Made by a program: the position numbers and the translations under genes. Below are positions 7,433 through 14,324 of a stretch of DNA of 20,079 nt, one piece after another (positions within the stretch are counted from its first letter, which is position 1; each line of letters opens with the position of its first letter). Under the pieces are notes generated by a model, which made no database searches, was not told the DNA's origin, and saw only the letters and a list, made by a program, of their open reading frames with translations. Origin of the DNA: an uncultured Actinomycetes bacterium (lineage in GTDB: Bacteria; Actinomycetota; Acidimicrobiia; Acidimicrobiales; Acidimicrobilacustridaceae); NCBI GenBank assembly GCA_937927725.1, contig CALBSE010000071.1:1-20079 (forward strand), given 5' to 3'.

Positions 7433-9064
7433 TTAGTTAGGTGCAGGGATCGCTCCACGAGGGGGAGCACCGCCGCCGAAGTTTCCGCCGCCTCCAAAGT
7501 TCGCGCCCCCGGAACCGCCAGTGATGGTTTGACCGTTGGGCAAACGAATTTGATTGCTCGACGAACTTGACGACGTTGTCGCCGAACCAGGAAGGGGTTC
7601 ACGCAAGTCAGCGAGAACGACTTTCGAGCCGCTCTCGATTCCATTCGTGATCTGCGTTAGGTCGTTTCCAACAATTCCCACCTGCACTTCAGTCGACGTG
7701 ACTGTTGATCCGTTGAGAACATCCACGGTACGAGTGGAACCATCGACATGAACCGCTGACGTCGGTACTGCAAGAGCGTTCTTCGCGGTTGCAGTGATGA
7801 TTGATGCAGTACCGATGCTGCCATTACGCAATTCGGTCGGCTGATCGGAAAGGGAGATGATGACCCGGTACGTCGCAGTGCCACTTGTTGAGGTGGGCTG
7901 GAGAGAAATCTGAGCGACCTCACCGCGCAACAAATGATCGAACCCGTCGGGGAGCACGGTTGCTGGTTGACCGACTCGGACTTTCGGTATCTGATCAACG
8001 CTGAGTGTGAGACTGGATTCGAATCCACCACTTGCTGCAATGACGATCGTTGCCGTTGTTGACGCAGCAGTCACCGATTGACCAGCGACGATGGTTACTT
8101 GCACAACGGTTCCATAAATCGGGCTCGAAATTGTTGACTGTGCAATCGCTTGTTCGGCGACGGTGACCGCTTGTTGCGCCGAATCAACTGCCGCCTGATC
8201 AGACGCGATGTCCGCTGCGGTTGGAACCGCAGTAGAAGCACCACCCGTTCGACCGGAGCCCCCACCTGCTCCACTTGGAACAGTGGAAGGGGAACTTCCA
8301 CCACCGGCTGAGGCCTGTTGGCGAAGCAGACCGTCAAGAGTGGTCATATCGGTGGCAAGGGTTTGTTGTGCCGACTGCACCCCGGCTTGCGCGCTTGTCA
8401 CCGCGGCGAGCGCCGTCTGACACGCCTGAATCTGTGGCTGTGTTGACGGAGATGCACAAGGAGTGGCGGCCTGCGCCACCTTGGTGTTCGCGTTCGTGAT
8501 TGCTGCGTCAACCTGATGTTGGGCACCGGTGACCTGACGCTGGGCTGCGGCGATCTGAGCCGTGAGTGATCCCCCGCCGCCACCACCGGGAACGGTGGTA
8601 CTCGTTGACGCATCGGCGGCTGCCGCCGCGGCATCGGCAGCAGCTGTTTGCGCATCAAGCGCTTTTGACAGGGTGAGTTCGGCATTTGCGAGCGAGGCTT
8701 GGCGCTGATGCAGCGTGTCTTCAAGCGACGACGGGTCAAGAGATGCAAGCGCCTCACCGGGAGTCACTGCCGAACCGACTTGCACATTGACTACTTGTAC
8801 TTTTCCAGCAGTCGGGAACGCCACGGTTGCCGAGGTCACAGGTTCGATCGCCTCAACGGCATTTATCGTTGATGAGACGTCAGAATTAGTTGCGACAGCA
8901 ACCCGATAACGAGTTTCAGACGAACCGGCGACGGTGGTCCAGACGATCAGAGCAATTGCTGCGACTACTGCGACAACGGCGATCACACCGATCGTCCGTT
9001 TCGCGCTACTGCCACCGGTGCCAGTAGCGAAAGGATCAATCGCTGGTTCCATTGTCGCGCCCAT
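7433..9064 (-). CDS. HlyD/MacA-type periplasmic adaptor-like protein, second copy in operon
   Basis: The protein has 543 residues. One N-terminal transmembrane helix (about 24-46) is followed by lipoyl half-motif 1 (VAFPTAGKVQVVNVQVGSAV). A long Ala/Gln-rich coiled-coil hairpin runs from about 111 to 310, then lipoyl half-motif 2 (STISSPIYGTVVQVTIVAGQ), a beta-barrel domain and a membrane-proximal domain (ALAVPTSAVHVDG). The hairpin is broken by Gly/Ser-rich spacers (about 158-166 and 252-276) and carries two cysteines, Cys203 and Cys215, near its tip. The tail is Gly/Phe/Asn-rich and ends APN. Adaptors of this family link an inner-membrane exporter to outer partners; in monoderms they act outside the membrane without TolC. 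The ATG at 9064 overlaps the permease stop by one base (TGATG), with GAGGA 7 nt upstream. ATG at 9052 is an alternative start. Confidence 0.88.
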   Translation of the reverse strand: MGATMEPAIDPFATGTGGSSAKRTIGVIAVVAVVAAIALIVWTTVAGSSETRYRVAVATNSDVSSTINAVEAIEPVTSATVAFPTAGKVQVVNVQVGSAVTPGEALASLDPSSLEDTLHQRQASLANAELTLSKALDAQTAAADAAAAAADASTSTTVPGGGGGGSLTAQIAAAQRQVTGAQHQVDAAITNANTKVAQAATPCASPSTQPQIQACQTALAAVTSAQAGVQSAQQTLATDMTTLDGLLRQQASAGGGSSPSTVPSGAGGGSGRTGGASTAVPTAADIASDQAAVDSAQQAVTVAEQAIAQSTISSPIYGTVVQVTIVAGQSVTAASTTATIVIAASGGFESSLTLSVDQIPKVRVGQPATVLPDGFDHLLRGEVAQISLQPTSTSGTATYRVIISLSDQPTELRNGSIGTASIITATAKNALAVPTSAVHVDGSTRTVDVLNGSTVTSTEVQVGIVGNDLTQITNGIESGSKVVLADLREPLPGSATTSSSSSSNQIRLPNGQTITGGSGGANFGGGGNFGGGAPPRGAIPAPN

Positions 9065-10299
9065 CAGTCGTTCCTCAATGCGTCGATCGGTGCAAGACGT
9101 GCTGCTCGAGTGGCTGGGTACACACCAAAAGAAATTCCAATGAGAATCGCTACAAAGACACCGGCGATCGCAGCGGGAATAGAAATTTCGATTCTCGTGG
9201 CAACAAAATGCGGGATGACAACTGCACCCAGTATTCCAAGCCCCACACCTATCAGTCCGCCTGCAAGACCAAGGATGGATGCTTCAAGAAGGAACTGACG
9301 GCGAATCACTCCCGGCCGCGCACCAAGTGCTTTGCGCAAACCAATTTCGGGAATCCGTTCGGTCACCGAAACCAACATGATGTTCATGACGCCGATGCCA
9401 CCAACCAACAAAGAGATGATGGCAATTCCACCGAGCATGAGCGCCATCGTGGTGTCGACTTTGTTCGCTGCGGAAAGGATCGACTGCTGCGTAGCGATAG
9501 AGAAATCCGCCGAAGTCGGCGTCGTAATTCCGTGCAGGTTGAGGAGAAGATCTTGTGTCTCTTGATATGCACCTGAGAGCGTTCCGGAACCCGTGGCCTT
9601 TACATAAATCGATGACACCGCATTCCGAGACGTTCCCCCGACCAAGCGCTGTGCATAGGTTGAGTAAGGAACAACAACGAGATCATTATTCGACGTCGCT
9701 TCATTCGAACTCAATGGTGCAAGGATGCCGACAACTTGTAGCTGAGTTCCGTTGTAGGTGATGCTCTGGCCAATCGGATTTCCTGAAGTAAATAACTGCG
9801 TCGCAGTATCTGGGCCGAGTACAACAACAGGCGCTGCCGTTGCTTCATCTACATCGGTAATGAATCGACCCGCGAGCAGTTCACGAGATCGAACTGTTCG
9901 CCATGCGGGTGTTGTTCCCAGCAACTGAGTCGTCCAGTTTGTCGTTTCATATGTGACTGAAACGTTTGCAGTTGAAACGGGAGCAACCGCTTCGACGTCT
10001 GGTGCGGCAGGGGAATTCACTAATGCCTGCGCATTTTGAAAGGTGAGGGTTGAAGCCGAGCCAAAACCGCCTCGAGAACCAGTGCTGCTCGTTGCGCTTC
10101 CTGGCGAAACCACGAGAACATTCGTGCCCAACTGATTGATGTCGGCTTGGACCTGCGCTTGGGCACCTTGACCCAAACCAACCGAAAGAATCACAGCGAC
10201 AATGCCAATCAGAATGCCGAGCATCGTGAGGACGGAACGAAGTCGATGCGTCCGCACGGCATCGAACGCAGTGAGGATTGAATCGCGCCAGGTCATCAT
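9064..10299 (-). CDS. MacB/FtsX-type ABC transporter permease
   Basis: The protein has 411 residues. The first transmembrane helix lies at about 22-42, within SVLTMLGILIGIVAVILSVG. A large extracytoplasmic MacB-type domain follows at about 45-280. The C-terminal FtsX domain has three helices (about 284-310, 338-362 and 373-395) and the family motifs GGIGVMNIMLVSVTER, EIGLRKALGA and FGVYPATRAARLAPIDALR. Such permeases are mechanotransmission proteins that work with a cytoplasmic ATPase and an adaptor rather than moving substrate through a channel. The start ATG overlaps the ATPase stop by 4 bp (ATGA at 10296-10299). A second ATG follows directly, and no strong ribosome site is present, which suggests translational coupling. 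In this operon it has an adaptor gene on each side of the ATPase/permease pair. Confidence 0.95.
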   Translation of the reverse strand: MMTWRDSILTAFDAVRTHRLRSVLTMLGILIGIVAVILSVGLGQGAQAQVQADINQLGTNVLVVSPGSATSSTGSRGGFGSASTLTFQNAQALVNSPAAPDVEAVAPVSTANVSVTYETTNWTTQLLGTTPAWRTVRSRELLAGRFITDVDEATAAPVVVLGPDTATQLFTSGNPIGQSITYNGTQLQVVGILAPLSSNEATSNNDLVVVPYSTYAQRLVGGTSRNAVSSIYVKATGSGTLSGAYQETQDLLLNLHGITTPTSADFSIATQQSILSAANKVDTTMALMLGGIAIISLLVGGIGVMNIMLVSVTERIPEIGLRKALGARPGVIRRQFLLEASILGLAGGLIGVGLGILGAVVIPHFVATRIEISIPAAIAGVFVAILIGISFGVYPATRAARLAPIDALRND

Positions 10300-11063
10300 G
10301 ATCGCGACACCGAGCCAGCCAACGTTGCGTCGTGATCAACGATGACTCCGTCGCGAAGAACGACGATACGAGAAGCTGATTCGGCAACTTCATTTTCATG
10401 GGTAATCATCACGACTGTGCGGCCTTCAGCATGAAGTTCTTCAAGAAGGCCCAACACATCATTCGTTGAGACTGAATCGAGATTTCCGGTCGGTTCGTCG
10501 GCAAGGATCAGCGCCGGATGCGTAACGAGAGCACGAGCGATCGCAACGCGCTGCTGTTGTCCACCGGAAAGCTCACCGGGCCGATGCCCCGCTCGATCAG
10601 CCAGACCAACTCGCTCCAACGCCAACTGAGCCCGCGCCCGGCGTTCATCAGCTGGAACTCCGGCGTACACAAGTGGAAGTTCAACATTGCGTTGAGCGGT
10701 CATATTTGCCAACAAGTTGAACTGCTGGAAGATGAACCCGATGACGCGATTGCGAACATCTGAAAGTGAACTTTCAGGAAGGTCCGATACTGAATGGCCG
10801 ATAAGGCGATAATCGCCAGTTGTCGGAACATCCAAACAACCAATGATGTGCATGAGCGTTGACTTACCCGAACCCGAAGGTCCCATAATCGCAACAAACT
10901 CGCCTGTTTCGATGCGCATCGAGATTGACCGAAGAGCTGGCACTTCAAGCAAACCTGAGGAATAGACCTTTCCAACATCGATCATTTCGATAACTGGAAT
11001 GGCGGCAGCATCCTGAAGAACCTGAACCTCGCCAGTCGGCGCTGCGTTTCCTGTATCGGTCAT
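10296..11063 (-). CDS. MacB/LolD-type ABC transporter ATP-binding protein
   Basis: The protein has 255 residues. All nucleotide-binding motifs are intact: Walker A GPSGSGKST (61-69), Q-loop in IGFIFQQFNLL (Gln113), signature ELSGGQQQRVAIARAL (164-179), Walker B ALILADEPTGNLD (184-196, catalytic Glu190) and H-loop His222 in VMITHENEVA. DEPTGNLD and FIFQQFNLL are hallmarks of the MacB/LolD/FtsE class. The protein hydrolyses ATP in the cytoplasm and drives the FtsX-type permease encoded next. An N-terminal extension of about 25 residues precedes the domain. The start ATG overlaps the upstream adaptor stop by 4 bp (11060-11063), with GAGGA 7 nt upstream. Unlike E. coli MacB, ATPase and permease are separate proteins, as in Bacillus YknYZ. 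Confidence 0.95.
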   Translation of the reverse strand: MTDTGNAAPTGEVQVLQDAAAIPVIEMIDVGKVYSSGLLEVPALRSISMRIETGEFVAIMGPSGSGKSTLMHIIGCLDVPTTGDYRLIGHSVSDLPESSLSDVRNRVIGFIFQQFNLLANMTAQRNVELPLVYAGVPADERRARAQLALERVGLADRAGHRPGELSGGQQQRVAIARALVTHPALILADEPTGNLDSVSTNDVLGLLEELHAEGRTVVMITHENEVAESASRIVVLRDGVIVDHDATLAGSVSRS

Positions 11064-12415
11064 GGCCCAGTCCTCGACTGTCCGGATCCGCCAAATGAGC
11101 CAATTCCTGTTGACGTTCCCGAACCGGAACTCGCGGAAAGTCCAGCCGCAACAACTTTGTCGCCAACCTGGAGGCCTGATCGAATTTCGATCATTCCGTT
11201 CGATGTCGTTCCAGTCGTTACGGTCACGGTCTTCGTGTGGTTCACGGTTCCATCAGTGCTGAGTTCGACCGTGCGCGTTCCGTCTTGCGCAGTCGTCACT
11301 GCACGAACCGGAACCATGACCACTGTCCCCGTCGTACTCGTCACAATGTCGGCAATGACTGATCCGCCAACAAAGAACTGCGTTGGGTCGGCCTTAAACG
11401 CCACGGTCACTGGGAACGTCGCAACTCCACTCGACGCGCTGGCGACGGCGCCCACCGATGTCACGGCACCTTGCGCAGTCGCTGCACTTGTGGTTCCGCT
11501 CGTCGCTGACGCACGAGTGGTATTCGTCGTCGCCTGATTACGCCCACCAAATCCACTCGAGTTCGATGACGTCGTCACCGTCAATGTGGCCGTTTGCCCA
11601 ATCGCGATCTTCGAAATATCCGCACTACTTACCGCAAGGTCAACCTTGTACACACCAGATGTCGTGATGTTGATTTGTCCGCTGCTCGACGAAGAACTCG
11701 TACTTGAACTCGCAGAGGCGGACGCACCGGCGCGGTTCTGATTGTTTGTTGCTGTTCCGGTTCCCACATTCGCAGAACTATTGCCTGTGCCGCTTCCCGA
11801 TCCACTCACCGAGGTTGCCCCAGCGCCACTCGAACCCAGTTGCTGTCCAACCGTGATGTTCACTGAAGCGACGACACCGTCGAAGTCAGCGATCAGGGAC
11901 GCTCCGGTCAAAGCCGTATGAGCATTCGTGAGAGCATCGGACGCGGTCGTCACAGTTGCGGCATCGGCAGCGAGCTGCTGACTTGACGCGCCTGCGTCCG
12001 AGTCATCGGAATACTTGGCCTGCGCTTGAGCCAGCGAGGCCTGCGCGGAACTAACGGAGGCTTGAAGGCTCGCCGAATCAAGCGTTGCGAGAACCTCCCC
12101 GGCCGTCACGGAGTCACCGGCTTTGACGTTGACTGCGGTGACTTTTCCCGAGGACGAAAAGCTCAACGCGTCTGTCGCAAGAGCAGCAATTGTTCCTTGG
12201 GCCGAAACCGTTGCATTCAGAGTTCCTGAGGTCACCGCGACTAACTGAGGAGCCACGATTGACCCAGCCGCAGAACTCTTCGTTCCCGAAGAGTGAAATC
12301 CGAACCACCAGATACCAACAGCGAGAAGGGCGACCACCGGCATGACCACAAAGGGGTGGAGGAGTCGACGCCACCATTGGGTCGGCGCTGCCCCTCCGGG
12401 GTGTGCAGTTGTCAT
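11060..12415 (-). CDS. HlyD/MacA-type adaptor protein, first gene of the operon
   Basis: The protein has 451 residues from the chosen ATG at 12415. Residue numbers here count from the alternative GTG start at 12430, which adds 5 residues. A transmembrane helix lies at about 28-45 (FVVMPVVALLAVGIWWFGF). Lipoyl half 1 (LSFSSSGKVTAVNVKAGDSV), a very short helical hairpin (about 118-175) and lipoyl half 2 (LIADFDGVVASVNITVGQ) follow. An unusual Ser/Gly/Asn-rich low-complexity insert spans about 198-250, before the beta-barrel (VYKVDLAVSSADISKIAIGQ). A second Ser/Thr/Ala-rich insert lies at about 288-320. The C-terminal domain ends in a Gly/Ser-rich tail. ATG 12415 is preferred because AGGGAG lies 4 nt upstream; the GTG has its nearest good site (GGGAGG) 12 nt away. 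The short hairpin suits a monoderm adaptor that does not reach TolC. Confidence 0.87.
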   Translation of the reverse strand: MTTAHPGGAAPTQWWRRLLHPFVVMPVVALLAVGIWWFGFHSSGTKSSAAGSIVAPQLVAVTSGTLNATVSAQGTIAALATDALSFSSSGKVTAVNVKAGDSVTAGEVLATLDSASLQASVSSAQASLAQAQAKYSDDSDAGASSQQLAADAATVTTASDALTNAHTALTGASLIADFDGVVASVNITVGQQLGSSGAGATSVSGSGSGTGNSSANVGTGTATNNQNRAGASASASSSTSSSSSSGQINITTSGVYKVDLAVSSADISKIAIGQTATLTVTTSSNSSGFGGRNQATTNTTRASATSGTTSAATAQGAVTSVGAVASASSGVATFPVTVAFKADPTQFFVGGSVIADIVTSTTGTVVMVPVRAVTTAQDGTRTVELSTDGTVNHTKTVTVTTGTTSNGMIEIRSGLQVGDKVVAAGLSASSGSGTSTGIGSFGGSGQSRTGP

Positions 12416-12419
12416 TTCT

Positions 12420-12425
12420 CTCCCT
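12420..12425 (-). promoter_or_regulatory. Ribosome binding site deciding the first adaptor start
   Basis: AGGGAG lies 4 nt before ATG 12415 and 3-8 nt after the in-frame GTG at 12430. This favours the ATG, although the spacing is slightly short. Confidence 0.55.
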
Positions 12426-12445
12426 GTCACTTCCGATACGAGCCT

Positions 12446-12461
12446 CCCGACCTTGGTCGGG
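12446..12461. repeat. 16-bp palindrome, candidate operator
   Basis: Two 7-bp arms, CCCGACC and GGTCGGG, surround a 2-bp centre (TT). The spacer is too short for a stable RNA hairpin, so a DNA-binding site for a dimeric repressor (TetR- or MarR-like) is the more natural reading. It sits 30 bp upstream of the first adaptor ATG and 132 bp upstream of the divergent ABC exporter start. No TetR or MarR gene is present in the window, so the regulator would lie elsewhere. Confidence 0.45.
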
Positions 12462-12593
12462 GCACGTGAGAGTGGAGCGTGGATTCAGTAAGAACCGAGT
12501 AAGGAACGCCTTGAAATCCGCTGGGGATTCCCAATTCCTTCGAATAGGCCGGAAGCAAGCTCCGCCCGTATCATCATCACTCGGGGGTGTCGA

Positions 12594-14324
12594 GTGAACC
12601 GGCTCATGCGCAGTTATCTGCTGCCGTACAAAAAGTTGCTGTGGGCGGTGCTCGCCTTCCAGATCGTGGCCGTTACCGCGACGATGACGTTGCCCACCCT
12701 CAACGCCATGCTCATCGACAACGGCATCCTCAAAGGCAACACGCACTACATCTTGAAAATCGGCGCGGTCATGTTGATGCTCTCGCTCATCCAGGCCGTT
12801 TTCGGAATTAGTTCCACCTGGTTTGGTTCACGAGCGGGAATGGGCTTCGGGCGCGATATTCGCGACCGCCTCTTCCACACCGTCACCGGGTTCTCGACCC
12901 GTGAAGTCGACAGTTTCGGCGCACCCTCACTCATCACTCGCATCACTAACGATGTTCAACAGGTGCAGACCCTCGTGGTGATGTTGTGCACGTCGTTTAT
13001 TGGTGCACCGATCACCGTCGTCGTTGGCATTTTCCTTGCCGTTCGCGAAGACGGACCGCTTTCGCTCATTCTTGTCGCCGGCATTCCCGTTCTTTTGTTA
13101 TCGGTCGGCACAATCGTTATTCGCGTCATCCCGCAGTACCGCAACATGCAGGAGCGCATCGACCGAGTGAGCCGGGTGCTACGCGAACAAATTGTCGGCA
13201 TGCGCGTCGTGCGTGCATTCGTGCGCGAACCGCTCGAAACTGAACGCTTCGGCGACGCCAATCAACGTCTCACTCGAACGTCGATTCTCACGAGCCGCTA
13301 CATGTCCTCGATGTTCCCGACCGTGATGTTGGTTATGAACGTTTCAAGTGCAGCTGCAGTGTGGGTCGCGGCCGGGCGCATTCAATCAGGCCATATGCAG
13401 GTCGGTGCCCTGGTCGCATTCCTGACCTATCTCGTGCAGATCTTGATGGCCGTCATGATGGCCACCTTCGTTGCAGTGATGTGGCCGCGTGCTGCGGTCT
13501 GCGCCGAACGAATCAACGAAGTTCTTGATACAGAGTCCTCAATCGTTACCTCTCCTACACCGATCACCGAGCTTTCTGGGCGAGGAACGCTCGAGTTCCG
13601 CAACGTTGGTTTCTGTTATCCCGGCGCCGAGATTCCTGTCCTTTCCGATATTTCGTTCACCACGCGACCAGGACAAACCACGGCGATCATCGGTTCCACC
13701 GGTTCAGGCAAGACCACATTGGTCAACCTGATCGCCCGACTCATCGACAGCACCAATGGAGAGATCCTCGTCGACGACATCAATGTTCGTGATCTCGAAC
13801 CAGAAACGTTGTGGAAGCGAGTTTCTGTGGTTCCTCAACGGCCCTACTTGTTCTCAGGAACCGTTCGATCGAACTTGTTGTTCGCAAACAAAGACGCCTC
13901 AGAAGACGACCTTTGGAAGGCGCTAGAGATTGCTCAGGCCGCTGACTTTGTGAATGCGATGCCGGACAAACTCGACTCACCTATTTCTCAGGGCGGCACA
14001 AATGTTTCTGGCGGTCAGCGCCAGCGACTCGCGATTGCACGAGCACTCGTTCGCAAACCCGGCATTTACGTGTTTGACGATTCGTTCTCGGCGCTTGACC
14101 TTGCGACCGATGCTCGATTGCGAACCGCATTGATTCCCGTCACAACCGACGCTGCACTGATCATCGTTGCGCAGCGCGTGTCGACGATTAAGCACGCCGA
14201 TCAGATACTTGTGCTCGATAAAGGCAAGTGTGTCGGTCTAGGAACGCATCACGATCTTCTGCAGAACTGCCCGACCTACGCCGAAATCGTGGAATCGCAG
14301 ATGACCGCCGAGGAAGCAGCATGA
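12594..14324 (+). CDS. ABC half-exporter with degenerate ATPase site (TM287-like subunit)
   Basis: The protein has 576 residues: an N-terminal six-helix exporter domain (about 10-300) and a C-terminal nucleotide-binding domain. Motifs are Walker A GSTGSGKT (367-374), Q-loop Gln415 and signature NVSGGQRQRLAIARAL (470-485). Walker B is IYVFDD (491-496), with Asp496 where the catalytic Glu should be, and Gln527 replaces the H-loop His (IIVAQRVSTI). Both substitutions match the degenerate subunit of heterodimeric exporters such as TM287/TM288 of Thermotoga maritima, as does the ending GTHHDLLQNCPTYAEIVESQ. The partner is the next gene, overlapping by 4 bp. Such heterodimers export drugs, peptides or lipids; the substrate here is unknown. 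The start is GTG 12594 with GGGGG 6 nt upstream; ATG 12606 is an alternative. Confidence 0.94.
   Translation: MNRLMRSYLLPYKKLLWAVLAFQIVAVTATMTLPTLNAMLIDNGILKGNTHYILKIGAVMLMLSLIQAVFGISSTWFGSRAGMGFGRDIRDRLFHTVTGFSTREVDSFGAPSLITRITNDVQQVQTLVVMLCTSFIGAPITVVVGIFLAVREDGPLSLILVAGIPVLLLSVGTIVIRVIPQYRNMQERIDRVSRVLREQIVGMRVVRAFVREPLETERFGDANQRLTRTSILTSRYMSSMFPTVMLVMNVSSAAAVWVAAGRIQSGHMQVGALVAFLTYLVQILMAVMMATFVAVMWPRAAVCAERINEVLDTESSIVTSPTPITELSGRGTLEFRNVGFCYPGAEIPVLSDISFTTRPGQTTAIIGSTGSGKTTLVNLIARLIDSTNGEILVDDINVRDLEPETLWKRVSVVPQRPYLFSGTVRSNLLFANKDASEDDLWKALEIAQAADFVNAMPDKLDSPISQGGTNVSGGQRQRLAIARALVRKPGIYVFDDSFSALDLATDARLRTALIPVTTDAALIIVAQRVSTIKHADQILVLDKGKCVGLGTHHDLLQNCPTYAEIVESQMTAEEAA

Larger units (their letters stand above)
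12416..12593. promoter_or_regulatory. Divergent control region between the two export operons
   Basis: This 178-bp region separates the leftward MacB-like operon from the rightward ABC/MFS operon. It holds the palindrome CCCGACC-TT-GGTCGGG (12446-12461), a CACGTG hexamer (12463-12468), and two AGTAAG copies in direct orientation (AGTAAGAACC at 12487 and AGTAAGGAAC at 12498). No -35/-10 pair with good spacing could be assigned confidently on either strand. Transcription of both operons from here is inferred from gene layout. Confidence 0.55.

Noticed and set aside
10700..11262. Small open frames on both strands over the ABC ATPase and first adaptor
   Set aside because: They overlap confidently assigned genes and have no motif or ribosome site.
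7433..12415. True tripartite MacAB-TolC system
   Set aside because: No TolC-like gene is present and the window looks actinobacterial; the first adaptor's hairpin is too short to reach an outer-membrane channel.
14228..14320. N-terminal extension of the second ABC half-exporter
   Set aside because: It lies inside the upstream gene; ATG 14321 has a good ribosome site and the usual ATGA overlap.
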